From NCBI RefSeq assembly GCF_014697375.1, contig NZ_JACJRS010000025.1, positions 1-64,000 of the forward strand: a DNA stretch of 64,000 nt, given 5' to 3'. A program made the translations under genes and the position numbers. Of the stretch, positions 36,801 through 45,279 are shown piece by piece. The stretch is from Phormidium sp. FACHB-1136. Its GTDB lineage: Bacteria > Cyanobacteriota > Cyanobacteriia > Phormidesmidales > Phormidesmidaceae. Numbering within the stretch: position 1 is the stretch's first letter; each line of letters starts with the position of its first letter. The notes beneath the pieces were generated by a model. That model saw only the letters and a program-made list of their open reading frames with translations, had not been told where the DNA came from and searched no databases.

Positions 36801-36934
36801 CAATCACCTTGATCATTTACGTCATTTGGTTATGATGGGTTTATGTATAAATTGCGGGGCGTAGGGTCGTGCTTTGGTGAGCTTGGCAAAGCGGCACACC
36901 CAACCATCGCATTCCAGTAAGGAGTTAGGCCCTA

Positions 36935-37066
36935 ATGGATTACATCGAAAAGGCTCTCGAAAAGCTGCGTGAGTGGATTGACGGCATCATCGATGCCCTC
37001 CTGGGGCCAGAAACTCAGCACGAACCCGAATTGATCCCCATTCCTGTCAAAGAGCCTAGACGGTAG
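36935..37066 (+). CDS. Conserved 43-residue cyanobacterial protein
   Basis: A short frame with an AAGGAG site about 11 nt before the ATG. It encodes an amphipathic helix MDYIEKALEKLREWIDGIID followed by ALLGPETQHEPELIPIPVKE and PRR. I recognise this pattern from other cyanobacterial genomes, where it is an uncharacterised small protein. It is transcribed in the same direction as cinA 134 nt upstream, with its own AT-rich upstream region (TATGTATAAATT near 36841). A terminator lies 160 nt downstream. Confidence 0.65.
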   Translation: MDYIEKALEKLREWIDGIIDALLGPETQHEPELIPIPVKEPRR

Positions 37067-37227
37067 CCTAACCCGCCAGGTTCAGCACTAACCCCTAGGG
37101 AAGAGAGGCCAGTGTCGCTCTCTGGTTTAAGGCCGAATCATTAGGCTGAATTTTATGATGGAATGTCACGCGCCTTCTCTATGGGCGTAGCCTAAATTTC
37201 GCAAACTGACAGCGTGTGTCAACCTTA

Positions 37228-37261
37228 AGTCCTGGAGTCCTACGATTCCGGGACTTTTTTT
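37228..37261 (+). terminator. Rho-independent terminator
   Basis: Stem AGTCCTGGA (37228-37236) with TTCCGGGACT (37246-37255), one G-T wobble, and a loop of about 10 nt, followed by a run of T (37255-37261). It ends the transcript coming from 36935-37066. The 160 nt between gene and terminator hold no other recognised feature. Confidence 0.85.
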
Positions 37262-37310
37262 AACCCTACCGCCTATGCGTAAGTCTCTATTTTGTCTTGC
37301 GCCGAGGGTT

Positions 37311-37344
37311 GATCCCCCTAGCCCCCCTTAGAAAAGGGGGAATC
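37311..37344. repeat. GATCCCCC-family palindrome
   Basis: GATCCCCCTAGCCCCCCTTA, a few A residues, then GGGGGAATC. It is a short inverted repeat of the same family as the elements at 45885-45981 and 50161-50229. It lies between the terminator and aroQ. Confidence 0.6.
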
Positions 37345-37460
37345 GGAGTCCAAGTCTCCTTCCAGCCCCGAATACCATGGAAGAACTGGGTTTTGAGGCC
37401 CAACCTTGAGCCCAGATTTTCGAGTAGGCTGAGTATTGATTTTTAGGGGAGGTATTACGC

Positions 37461-37907
37461 TTGTACCGCATTCAAATCATCCACGGCCCCAACTTGAACC
37501 TGCTGGGATTGCGCGAACCGGGCATCTACGGCACCCAAACCCTAGCCAGTATCAACGAGATGCTGACCACCGAGGCTAAATCCCTGGGGGTAACGGTGGA
37601 GGCGTTTCAGTCCAATAGCGAGGGTGCATTAGTGGATTGCCTTCAGGCGACCTTTGGCCAAAAGGACGGGATTGTGATAAACCCCGGTGCCTACACCCAC
37701 ACCAGCGTGGCTCTGCGGGATGCCATTGCGGCGGTGGGGTTGCCCACAGTGGAAGTCCACCTCAGCAACATTCATAAACGAGAGGAATTTCGCCACCACT
37801 CCTACATTGCCCCGGTGGCGGTAGGTCAAATCTGCGGGTTTGGGGCCGAGAGCTATCGTTTGGGCTTACGCGCCCTCGTCCAACACCTCCAAACGACCCA
37901 ACCCTAG
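37461..37907 (+). CDS. aroQ: 3-Dehydroquinate dehydratase, type II
   Basis: The shikimate-pathway enzyme converting 3-dehydroquinate to 3-dehydroshikimate. It has 148 residues starting at a TTG with a GGGGAGG site about 8 nt upstream. The type II signature [19 protein letters not shown] carries the catalytic Tyr and the Asn/Arg loop. [17 protein letters not shown] and [20 protein letters not shown] hold the remaining active-site Asn, His and Arg. The length is normal. Confidence 0.95.
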   Translation: MYRIQIIHGPNLNLLGLREPGIYGTQTLASINEMLTTEAKSLGVTVEAFQSNSEGALVDCLQATFGQKDGIVINPGAYTHTSVALRDAIAAVGLPTVEVHLSNIHKREEFRHHSYIAPVAVGQICGFGAESYRLGLRALVQHLQTTQP

Positions 37908-37970
37908 GGCGTTTCATCCCTTGAGGTGCAACGGCCTAGGGGAGGGGAATTTCCAAAGTCCAAAGGCAAT

Positions 37971-38243
37971 CTAAGGCCCAGCGAAAATGGCTTCTTCAAG
38001 GTCTTGACGGCTAAGGGAATATTTGAAAATGCGCTGGACATCCTTGCCATCGGCTCCAGCGTTGACGTAGCGCACCACCAGGGCATCAATATCTAAAATC
38101 ACGTCGGCTTCCCAAAGGGGACGCTGCACATGCCAGCAGTGGGGCACGTCGGTATTTTGTTCACAGCCCTGGCGATGCAGCCAGTCTTCAATATCCGGCA
38201 GGGTGTGGTTATAGAGGGGGGTGTTAGCGGTGGGAAGGGCCAT
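37971..38243 (-). CDS. DUF3143 family protein
   Basis: A 90-residue protein matching the cyanobacterial/plastid DUF3143 family: NTPLYNHTLPDIEDWLHRQG, CWHVQRPLWEADVILDIDAL, and the end IFKYSLSRQDLEEAIFAGP. Function unknown. A J-domain protein is encoded about 275 nt upstream on the same strand; I recall the two genes being neighbours in other cyanobacteria. Confidence 0.85.
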   Translation of the reverse strand: MALPTANTPLYNHTLPDIEDWLHRQGCEQNTDVPHCWHVQRPLWEADVILDIDALVVRYVNAGADGKDVQRIFKYSLSRQDLEEAIFAGP

Positions 38244-38419
38244 AAAAACAACCTAGAGTTTAAGGAAATCCGTCATCCGTAGGGTGAGAACCGTCCACCC
38301 AAGAAAATGCTGCCTAAAACGGGAATATAGCTGGTTTCAGTCAGATGTGACACGGTCAAGGGGCTTAAGCTCCTTGTTCTTAGGCTGTAGATGTATCTCA
38401 TCAATGGGAGAACCGCTAT

Positions 38420-38451
38420 ACTTTCTAAAAAGAAGACTTTCTAAAAAGAAG
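38420..38451. repeat. 16-bp tandem duplication
   Basis: ACTTTCTAAAAAGAAG occurs twice back to back (38420-38435, 38436-38451) in the AT-rich spacer between the J-domain gene and DUF3143. Apart from this, the spacer 38244-38518 shows nothing I can support. Confidence 0.8.
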
Positions 38452-38518
38452 TGTCTTAGAATATTTCGACTCAGGAACATAGGAAGAACTGGGTCAAAGA
38501 AAAACTTCCACCCCTAGC

Positions 38519-39145
38519 CTACAACCAAGTGGGTGGCCCCTGGGCAGCACGGGGGCGAGGAGCGAAGGGCAGGCTTGAATCTGCGCCAGCATCCCTGGAT
38601 AGGGGCTGCTGGAACTCTGGAGCGATAGTCGGTGCAGCGTCGGGTACTCTATCCGAGGTGAGGGTCACGGCGTCCGGCAATTCGGGGTTGATGGCATATT
38701 CCCCACGGGTGAGGCCCACCGTCACCACTAGGGCTAAACAGGCCACAAAGGTGAGCCCCAGGATGAATAGGGCGAAGATTTCTCCCGCAGACAGGGGGCG
38801 ATCCGTGGGGTCGAGGTATACGTTGGACGGTTCCTTGCGGCGGGGTACGGTGCGGCTAGCCCGTGAGAGGGGCTCTAGGGGCTGCATCACCGAAATACGG
38901 GAATAGCCCACCTGTTTATCGTAGGCCCAGCGGCGGTCGGGGCTGCTGAGGATGCCGTAGGCTTCGTTGAGTTGCTGAAACTTTTCGGTGGCGTCCTCCG
39001 CTGGCAGTGTGGTGGTGTCTGGATGGTAGAGCTTGCTCAGTTCCCGAAACGCCTGCCGAATTTGCTGAGGGCTTGCGGTCGGCTTTACCCCCAGGCGGTC
39101 GTAGTAGGTTGCGGGTCTTGGGTTGGGTGCAGGCATAAACGCCAC
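38519..39145 (-). CDS. J-domain protein with a single membrane helix
   Basis: A 208-residue protein. Residues about 13-77 are a DnaJ domain (YYDRLGVKPTASPQQIRQAF, RELSKLYHPDTTTLPAEDAT) with an intact HPD tripeptide. A transmembrane helix follows at about residues 120-145 (LSAGEIFALFILGLTFVACL), with a proline-rich tail beyond it. There is no zinc-finger or client domain, so it is a type III J-protein that would recruit DnaK to a membrane. It is upstream of DUF3143 on the same strand. Confidence 0.88.
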   Translation of the reverse strand: MAFMPAPNPRPATYYDRLGVKPTASPQQIRQAFRELSKLYHPDTTTLPAEDATEKFQQLNEAYGILSSPDRRWAYDKQVGYSRISVMQPLEPLSRASRTVPRRKEPSNVYLDPTDRPLSAGEIFALFILGLTFVACLALVVTVGLTRGEYAINPELPDAVTLTSDRVPDAAPTIAPEFQQPLSRDAGADSSLPFAPRPRAAQGPPTWL

Positions 39146-39264
39146 GGGTCTGGTATCGGTGGAGGAAAATTGGTCATGGCTAGGCTGGTGGGGATCGCCC
39201 TCAGTCCACCCCGCTCCCGTCCTGGGAGTAAGAAGGGCAAATTTGGCTCCCCTGTGCCCTCAGG

Positions 39265-40119
39265 CTAACATGGGGCTGATTCCCATTCTGAGAGGGAACG
39301 GCTGAGGCGAATTTGGGCCAGGGTAAACACCACCGGAATCACCCGGCCATAGTTTGTGGCAATGGTGCGCCAACCTAAGTCGGCAAAGAACCAAGCCCAC
39401 AGGGCTGGGCCAAGCCAAGCCAATAGGGTACGGGTCGCGCCATAGCGGGCCGCATTCACCGCCACCCCACGGGAGGCCATGCCCAGGGCTACACGACTCT
39501 GGATTTGGGCCAGTGCCGTGCCGCCACCTCGCACCAGGGCTTGTTTGGCCACCTCATAACGGGCCACCTGGAGCATTACCTGGCGAGACAGATGGTGCAA
39601 CAACCAAGGCCGCAGCAACGAACTCACGACTAGGGCACTGCCCCCCTTCACCAAAAGCCCCGTAGGATTCGCCTGAAGCGCCTTGGGCAAGGTCTGGAAC
39701 TGGGGCGACTGGGCTAGGGTTTTCTGCAAATCCCGCTGCACCTGCTGGCGATCCCCTGGGGGTAATTTCTGCCAAGCCGATTCAATTAAGTGCAAAAATA
39801 CCTCTGCCTCCAAGTCCTCCGTGGGCCAAGCCTCGGTGTAGGGCAGGCGCAGGTAGCGACAGACTTGAATCAGGGCTTGGCGATAGGTCATGGCCTGACT
39901 TTGGCCGTGCAGTACCGTGAATCCATCCGCCGCCAAAAACCGAAACCGCTGCTCCAGGCGATCTAGCCACTGCTGCCGTGACCCACTCTGCACCTCCAGC
40001 GGGTCTAAACGATTCAGGTAATCCAGCGGGTTAAACTTGGGCCGAAACAACAGCTCAGTCAGAGCCTGGAGTTCCTCCTCTGTGGCCAGATCCAGGGCCG
40101 AACGCAGCTCATCCACCAC
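39265..40119 (-). CDS. YaaW/UPF0174-like protein
   Basis: A 284-residue protein beginning VDELRSALDLATEEELQALT, then LLFRPKFNPLDYLNRLDP. This start and the C-terminal part (ALWAWFFADLGWRTIATNYG, RVIPVVFTLAQIRL) resemble the YaaW/UPF0174 group of uncharacterised proteins, with one or two hydrophobic segments near residues 165-260. Function unknown, and the family call comes from pattern memory. It is upstream of the J-domain gene on the same strand. Confidence 0.6.
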   Translation of the reverse strand: MVDELRSALDLATEEELQALTELLFRPKFNPLDYLNRLDPLEVQSGSRQQWLDRLEQRFRFLAADGFTVLHGQSQAMTYRQALIQVCRYLRLPYTEAWPTEDLEAEVFLHLIESAWQKLPPGDRQQVQRDLQKTLAQSPQFQTLPKALQANPTGLLVKGGSALVVSSLLRPWLLHHLSRQVMLQVARYEVAKQALVRGGGTALAQIQSRVALGMASRGVAVNAARYGATRTLLAWLGPALWAWFFADLGWRTIATNYGRVIPVVFTLAQIRLSRSLSEWESAPC

Positions 40120-40290
40120 CGCTCACCGTTCGAGTAAGGTACCTCTTAATTTTTACACCATATTTTCCAAGCCAGATTTCCCCAGCCAGAGAAACCCTCC
40201 CTAGGGACTCTACGGCTTAGAAACATCTTGACGGCTCCAATTACGGGTAGTGCATTAGAGACTCAGGGGGGTGCATTGCAAAAACCTGAC

Positions 40291-40563
40291 CTAAACCACA
40301 GGGGCTGCTTCTAGCAACGGTTCAATGCCGCCTTGGGCATTGAGAGCATGGAGATCGTCACAGCCGCCGACATGGTGATTATTGATAAAAATCTGAGGCA
40401 CAGAACGGCGACCGTTGGCGCGTTTGGCCATTTCGCGGCGGGCGGCTTCATCGCCATCAATGCAGTATTCGGTGTATTCAATGCCCTTGCGGTCTAGCAG
40501 TGCCTTGGCGCGAATGCAGAAGGGGCAATAAGTCCAGGTGTAAATTTCAACGGTGGGGGACAT
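40291..40563 (-). CDS. grxC: Glutaredoxin 3 (dithiol, CPFC)
   Basis: A 90-residue dithiol glutaredoxin reducing protein and glutathione mixed disulfides. Active site TYCPFCIRAKALL (Cys13, Cys16), TVP-type loop RRSVPQIFINNHHVGGCDDL. The ATG at 40563 has GGAGG about 7 nt upstream, which decides against the ATG at 40584. It has its own promoter region downstream of radA, with which it shares strand. Confidence 0.93.
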   Translation of the reverse strand: MSPTVEIYTWTYCPFCIRAKALLDRKGIEYTEYCIDGDEAARREMAKRANGRRSVPQIFINNHHVGGCDDLHALNAQGGIEPLLEAAPVV

Positions 40564-40626
40564 GGCGATACCTCCGCAATTCATGATTCTTCATATTCTA
40601 AACCACTCGCCCCTCACCATCCCGTC

Positions 40627-40683
40627 CCCTTTTTGCCTTTTACCCTTTGCCTTTTGCCTTGCTTCCCAACTCCCGACTCCCTC
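40627..40683. repeat. Heptanucleotide (STRR-like) repeat, intergenic copy
   Basis: CCCCTTTTTGCCTTTTACCC, then TTTGCCT and CGACTCC units, ending at the radA stop codon (40682-40684). It is homologous to the copy inside radA at 41675-41752. Short tandem heptamer repeats of this kind are known in filamentous cyanobacteria. Confidence 0.7.
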
Positions 40684-42217
40684 ACCCCTTCAACGCATGG
40701 GCAATGGCATCCACCACCCGCGACACCTCCACAATCGTCAGCCCGTCTACCTTCACGTTCTGGCCCTTGGGCACGATGGCTTTTTTAAAACCGAGTTTGA
40801 CGGCTTCTTTTAGGCGCAATTCCAACTGAGAAATGGGCCGCACCTGGCCGCCTAGTCCCACTTCTCCAATGAGTACCAACTCTGGATCGACCAAGCGATC
40901 CCGAAAGCTGGCCACCACAGAAATCGCCACACCCAAATCGGCGGCGGGTTCGGCCACGGTCAGCCCACCGGAGGAGGCCACGTAGGCATCGAGTTTGGAG
41001 AGGGGAATGCCCACCCGTTTTTCCAGCACCGCCAGAATTTGTAGCAGTCGATTGAACTCAATGCCTGTGGTAGATCGGCGCGGTGAACTGTAGCTGGTAG
41101 GGCTGACGAGGGATTGCAACTCTACGACGAGGGGCCGCGTTCCTTCACAGGCGACGATGGTGGCGATACCGGGCACCTGCTCCTCCCGATTGCCCAAAAA
41201 CAGGGCCGAGGGATTGCTGATTTCTGCCAGTCCCCGATCCACCATTTCAAACACGCCCAGTTCGTGGGTGGCCCCGAAGCGGTTTTTGACCGAGCGCAGC
41301 AGGCGATGGCTGGCAAAACGATCTCCCTCGAAGTACAGCACCGTATCCACCAAATGCTCTAGCACCTTGGGGCCAGCAATCGCGCCTTCCTTGGTGACGT
41401 GGCCGACAATAAATAGCGAAATGTTCGCCCGCTTGGCCAACTGCATCAAGGCCGAGGTACATTCCCGCACCTGGGACACCGACCCCGGAGCCGAGGTCAG
41501 CGTAGCGTAGTAAAGCGCCTGAATACTGTCGATAATCGCCACCGTCGGCTGTAGCGACTCCAATTCCATCAAAATCGTCTCTAAATCAATCTCTGGCAGC
41601 AAATACAACTGCCCCTTTCCTCCAGAGACCGCTTCTAACCCAGGGGATTCCCAATCCTCCAAATCCGCATTCACCCCCCTTTTTGCCTTTTGCCCTTTGC
41701 CCTTTGCCTTGTTTTCCGACTCCCGACTCCCGACTCCCCACTCCCCACTTCCACCCCCCTGCCCAAGCCGCTGCCAGCGCAACTTCACCTGCTGCCCCGA
41801 TTCCTCCGCGCACACGTACAGCACTCGCTGCCGCATCGCCAACTGGTTCGCCACCTGTAAGAGCAGGGTCGATTTACCAATGCCCGGATCGCCCCCCAGC
41901 AGCACCAGGGAACCGGGCACAATGCCGCCCCCCAGCACCCGATCCAGTTCGCCATAGCCGGAGGGCATCCGCATTTGGGGATGGTCTTCGATTTGATTTA
42001 GCGTCAGCGATAAACGGGGCTGTTGGGTGGTTTTGATGGAGGTTGCCGCACTGCGTCCACGGGACACCCCCGGTAGCCTTGCCGAGGCGGATTCCTTAGC
42101 GGGCAAAGCCTGCTCTACCAGGGAGTTCCAACTCCCGCACACCGGGCAGCGGCCATAGTATTGAGAGGACTCGGCCCCGCACTCGTTGCAGACAAAGATG
42201 GAACGGGATTTAGCCAT
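40682..42217 (-). CDS. radA: DNA repair protein RadA
   Basis: A RecA-like helicase that promotes branch migration during recombination. From the ATG at 42217: zinc finger CNECG/CPVCG (Cys10, Cys13, Cys24, Cys27), Walker A GGDPGIGKSTLLLQVA, the RadA motif KNRFGATHELGVFEMVD, and a C-terminal Lon-like domain (VAEPAADLGVAISVVASFRD). After LYVCAEESGQQVKLRWQRLG comes an extra stretch of about 50 residues (GGGSGEWGVGSRESENKAKG and onward) before YLLPEIDLETIL. This stretch is encoded by heptanucleotide repeats inserted in frame. The core motifs are intact, so the protein is probably active. Confidence 0.94.
   Translation of the reverse strand: MAKSRSIFVCNECGAESSQYYGRCPVCGSWNSLVEQALPAKESASARLPGVSRGRSAATSIKTTQQPRLSLTLNQIEDHPQMRMPSGYGELDRVLGGGIVPGSLVLLGGDPGIGKSTLLLQVANQLAMRQRVLYVCAEESGQQVKLRWQRLGQGGGSGEWGVGSRESENKAKGKGQKAKRGVNADLEDWESPGLEAVSGGKGQLYLLPEIDLETILMELESLQPTVAIIDSIQALYYATLTSAPGSVSQVRECTSALMQLAKRANISLFIVGHVTKEGAIAGPKVLEHLVDTVLYFEGDRFASHRLLRSVKNRFGATHELGVFEMVDRGLAEISNPSALFLGNREEQVPGIATIVACEGTRPLVVELQSLVSPTSYSSPRRSTTGIEFNRLLQILAVLEKRVGIPLSKLDAYVASSGGLTVAEPAADLGVAISVVASFRDRLVDPELVLIGEVGLGGQVRPISQLELRLKEAVKLGFKKAIVPKGQNVKVDGLTIVEVSRVVDAIAHALKG
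41675..41752. repeat. Heptanucleotide (STRR-like) repeat inside radA
   Basis: TTTGCCT/TTTGCCC units followed by CGACTCC units repeated three times and CCACTCC variants. Read on the minus strand it keeps the radA frame and encodes the low-complexity linker with EWGVGSRES and KAKGKGQKAK. Confidence 0.75.
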
Positions 42218-42472
42218 AGCAAACGCCCTGGGTTTGTGCAATAAACCTTAAAAAACCTTGAAATGATGCCGTTACGCTTATTAAGCGTGGATTAATGGCA
42301 ATTATAGGGGGGATGCCCTGGGCGCTAGGCTTTGGGAGGATGGCGGTGGGGGATCGCCCACTCCACCGATTGACCCGGTTGTGAAGCACAGCGTCACAAA
42401 CCTGGCAAAATAACGAATTAAACGTTGGATTTCTTTATAGAATAGGGCGTTATGTAGGGAGCCTGAAGAACC

Positions 42473-43201
42473 TTGGAAAGCAACAAAGAAAAAATTCTCG
42501 TTGTCGATGATGAGGCCAGCATTCGCCGCATCCTCGAAACCCGCCTGTCCATGATCGGCTACGACGTGGTCACCGCCGCCGATGGGGAGGAAGCCCTCGA
42601 CACCTTCCGCAAGGAAATCCCCGACCTGGTGGTGCTGGACGTGATGATGCCCAAGCTGGACGGCTACGGCGTCTGCCAAGAACTGCGCAAAGAGTCGGAT
42701 ATCCCCATCATCATGCTAACGGCCCTGGGTGATGTGGCCGACCGGATCACGGGCCTAGAACTCGGTGCCGACGACTATGTGGTGAAGCCCTTCTCCCCCA
42801 AGGAACTGGAGGCCCGCATTCGCTCGGTGCTGCGGCGGGTCGATAAAACCGGGATGTCCGGCATTCCTAGCTCCGGCGTGATCTCCGTCAACACCATCCG
42901 CATCGACACCAACAAGCGTCAAGTCTACAAGGGCGACGAGCGCATCAGACTCACAGGCATGGAATTCAGCCTGCTAGAACTGCTGGTCAGCCGCTCCGGG
43001 GAACCCTTCTCCCGCTCCGAAATTCTCCAAGAGGTATGGGGCTACACCCCCGAACGCCATGTGGATACTCGTGTGGTGGACGTGCACATTTCCCGCCTGC
43101 GGGCCAAGCTAGAGGACGACCCCAGCAACCCCGAACTGATCCTCACCGCACGGGGCACGGGCTACCTGTTCCAGCGGATTGTGGAACCGGGCGAAGAGTA
43201 G
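42473..43201 (+). CDS. rpaB: Response regulator RpaB
   Basis: OmpR-family transcription factor, nearly identical in pattern to cyanobacterial RpaB. Its partner is the histidine kinase NblS (Hik33), and it controls high-light and photosynthesis genes. 242 residues: receiver domain with Asp56 in LVVLDVMMPKLDGYGVCQEL, the KPFSPKELEARI region, and a winged-helix DNA-binding domain (RLTGMEFSLLELLVSRSGEP, HVDTRVVDVHISRLRAKLED). It starts at a TTG (42473) with an AGGGAG site upstream, giving (M)ESNKEKILVVDDEASIRRI. It is divergent from radA across a 255-nt spacer. Confidence 0.93.
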   Translation: MESNKEKILVVDDEASIRRILETRLSMIGYDVVTAADGEEALDTFRKEIPDLVVLDVMMPKLDGYGVCQELRKESDIPIIMLTALGDVADRITGLELGADDYVVKPFSPKELEARIRSVLRRVDKTGMSGIPSSGVISVNTIRIDTNKRQVYKGDERIRLTGMEFSLLELLVSRSGEPFSRSEILQEVWGYTPERHVDTRVVDVHISRLRAKLEDDPSNPELILTARGTGYLFQRIVEPGEE

Positions 43202-43368
43202 GGTTAAACCTGCTTGGGGCTACCCTATCGGCGTTTACTGCGGCGTCTTTCTACGGTTCCAAGGGCTGGGGTTAGATCTGTCGGCTTAGTCGCTTGCTTC
43301 ACGCTGAGCCTGGTCGGTCACCACCTGGACGGATCACCCCAAGGGTAAACGCCCAAAGGATAGCCAAG

Positions 43369-43896
43369 ATGAGCGCCCTATCGTCCTTCCCTCAGTACGC
43401 ACTGGATTTAGTCGAGATCTATGGCCCTCCCAAGCAGCGGGCCTGGGGTACGGCGGTTTTCTATGATCGAGTGGAACCGAACACCGATTTAGACGAGGTG
43501 GCCCTGCGTCATTATAAGTATTTTGCCAACGCGGCAGACTGGTCTACCAAGCCCCGCTGGCGGGAGACATGGCAGTGCATCTACCAGCGGCCCACGGACG
43601 TTCCGGCGGATTTTTTCCGTGACCTGCGGGATGCCACGAGGGTAGGGCGAGTGGATTATGACGATCATCTGCTGGATCGGCTGGACATCGCCATCGTCTT
43701 TGATGATCAGACCGATAGCCGATCCGTTCAGCCCAACCAACGCACCGCTGCCGCCCTGTCCGCCGCCTTCGATGCCCCGGAGGTACAAGATTTTCGCGTC
43801 TATCGCATCGGCGATTCCGAAGTCCTAGAGGGGCTATTGATGGCAGCTCATCGCGGCAACGGAGAGGTGGTGATGCTGGCGTTTATCCACGACTGA
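43369..43896 (+). CDS. Hypothetical cytoplasmic protein
   Basis: A 175-residue protein from the ATG at 43369, which has AAAGGA about 8 nt upstream; the frame is open to 43294. No signal peptide, helix or motif that I recognise. Patches that look conserved are ALDLVEIYGPPKQRAWGTAV, RDATRVGRVDYDDHLLDRLD and GDSEVLEGLLMAAHRGNGEV. It lies 170 nt downstream of rpaB on the same strand and may be co-transcribed. Confidence 0.6.
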   Translation: MSALSSFPQYALDLVEIYGPPKQRAWGTAVFYDRVEPNTDLDEVALRHYKYFANAADWSTKPRWRETWQCIYQRPTDVPADFFRDLRDATRVGRVDYDDHLLDRLDIAIVFDDQTDSRSVQPNQRTAAALSAAFDAPEVQDFRVYRIGDSEVLEGLLMAAHRGNGEVVMLAFIHD

Positions 43897-43971
43897 AGGG
43901 AATTGCGGACAAGGAGGTTTACAGACGAATCACCCTTAGAGTATGCCCACTAATCAAGCATCCAAGCTCAT

Positions 43972-44008
43972 CCCTCATCCCCCTTGGGGAGAGGGGCAGG
44001 GGTGAGGG
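43972..44008. repeat. CCCTCA-TGAGGG palindrome (intergenic copy)
   Basis: CCCTCATCCCCCTTGGGGAG followed by AGGGGCAGGGGTGAGGG. Same family as the copies inside the usher gene (47022-47121) and the R-M gene (51037-51080). Confidence 0.65.
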
Positions 44009-44049
44009 CGAAGGCCATGGCAAATGGAAGTCATTTCTATGGAGCACGC

Positions 44050-44196
44050 TTAGTCCGCCTCATTTTGATCAGTGGCCTGTTGAATTTCCTCTGGATGAGT
44101 CTCCGCCGCATAGCTCCAGGCTTGGGCCAGATGGGTGGCGGTTAGCGCCTGACTCATCTGTGCGGTCTCTTTGTTAGACGCAAAACCTTGGCTCAT
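44050..44196 (-). CDS. Possible 48-residue protein
   Basis: A minus-strand frame starting MSQGFASNKETAQMSQALTA and ending QQATDQNEAD. It is hydrophilic and helical, Gln/Ala/Glu-rich, with composition like a real small protein. There is no clear ribosome-binding site and no recognised family. It is the only coding candidate in 43897-44699. Confidence 0.35.
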   Translation of the reverse strand: MSQGFASNKETAQMSQALTATHLAQAWSYAAETHPEEIQQATDQNEAD

Positions 44197-44699
44197 GGGG
44201 ACTCGCAAGGGACCTTAGGTGGTGGATACCCTCAGCATGGCACAGGCCCATTTTTCTTGCGCTTACCCTGCTGTCATGCCGTTCTTCATCAACACTTAAT
44301 ACGGATTTAACAGTATTAGAATATTAGGTTTTAATAAAATCATCCGGACATCAAAATAACCGTAAAAACCGATGAAGAAAAATATGGTCATCAAAAGCAA
44401 AATTATTAAAAATAAGTGATCACAACATGGTTTAGCTAGAGCACAGCCTCTAAAGTGAAAATATCAGGAAAAAGGTATCGCAGTTGATGTTGCCAAGGGC
44501 CTGACCACAAAAACGGAGCGGATCTAATCCGCCAAGCCCTCATCAAAAATAGCTTCAATGGCCTTCACCACATCGCCCAAAGACGCTAAAACGATACACC
44601 TCTACTATCTGGATACGCCCTAAGCCGCAAGGCTTAGCCTCCCAGAATTTCTGATATTTCCGTCCCTAGCTCACTTCATCACCTTTTAGGAGACGCACC
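44197..44699. other. AT-rich intergenic region upstream of the pilus operon
   Basis: About 500 nt with no gene I can support. 44290-44410 is strikingly AT-rich for this genome and could hold the pilus promoter. A small hairpin TAAGCC-GCAA-GGCTTA lies at 44621-44636. A short minus-strand stretch (about 44524-44590) reads like the last 20 residues of a lost protein (SLGDVVKAIEAIFDEGLAD), preceded by a stop. Confidence 0.5.
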
Positions 44700-45239
44700 A
44701 TGCTGTCTACATCTTTCCGCAATACCCTAATCGCTTCAACTCTGCTAGTTGGCGCTTCTATCCTCGTTAGCCCCGCTGCTATGGCGGCGGATGATCCAAG
44801 TCCAGCATCTGATCCCGGAGATGTGTCCTCTACTGTGGAACTAATCAACCGAGTTGATTTTGCACCAGCAGCAACGACGAGAGTTCAGCCTGTCACGGCA
44901 CAAACCGATATCGCCTTTCCACTAGGAACCGTAACAATTCGCAACAACGACCCTGATGGATGGAATCTAACCGTTGCATCGACGAATGCAGGTGTGTTGG
45001 AATTTGGTACTCACACGCTATCTTATTCAACTATCACTCTGGCAGATACGAATGATATTACTGAGACAGCGGGTGGCGTCGATCCTGCTACTGGCGGGCT
45101 GCTGGCAACGGGTGGTTTTAGTACAAGAGTTGCTGGAGGAACAGAGGCAATTAACGTTTCAGCCTTGCTCACGGTTCCAGCAGATGTTGCGGCTGGTGCG
45201 TACACGGACACCCTCACCTTTACCCTCACCTCTAAATAG
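44700..45239 (+). CDS. Spore-coat-U-like pilus subunit 1 (CsuA/B-like)
   Basis: A 179-residue secreted protein with signal peptide MLSTSFRNTLIASTLLVGAS ending VSPAAMA-ADD. The mature part is beta-rich and ends GAYTDTLTFTLTSK, the GxYxDTLTxTL terminal strand of SCPU/CsuA-type fimbrial subunits. An acidic N-terminal segment (about residues 30-45) could serve as the donor strand. An AGGAG site is 9 nt upstream. It is the first gene of the chaperone-usher cluster and more AT-rich than the genes behind it. It is likely the main shaft subunit, which is inference from position. Confidence 0.7.
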   Translation: MLSTSFRNTLIASTLLVGASILVSPAAMAADDPSPASDPGDVSSTVELINRVDFAPAATTRVQPVTAQTDIAFPLGTVTIRNNDPDGWNLTVASTNAGVLEFGTHTLSYSTITLADTNDITETAGGVDPATGGLLATGGFSTRVAGGTEAINVSALLTVPADVAAGAYTDTLTFTLTSK

Positions 45240-45279
45240 TTAGAGAGGATGACCAGGGTTATTCCTAGCTAGATTGTTC

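Noticed and set aside
38284-38517. 77-residue plus-strand frame
   Set aside because: Covers an AT-rich spacer with a tandem duplication; no ribosome-binding site and Cys/Arg-rich nonsense-like sequence.
40682-42217. Intein or frameshift in radA
   Set aside because: The extra 50 residues are low-complexity and repeat-derived, without intein motifs; all RadA motifs continue in one frame.
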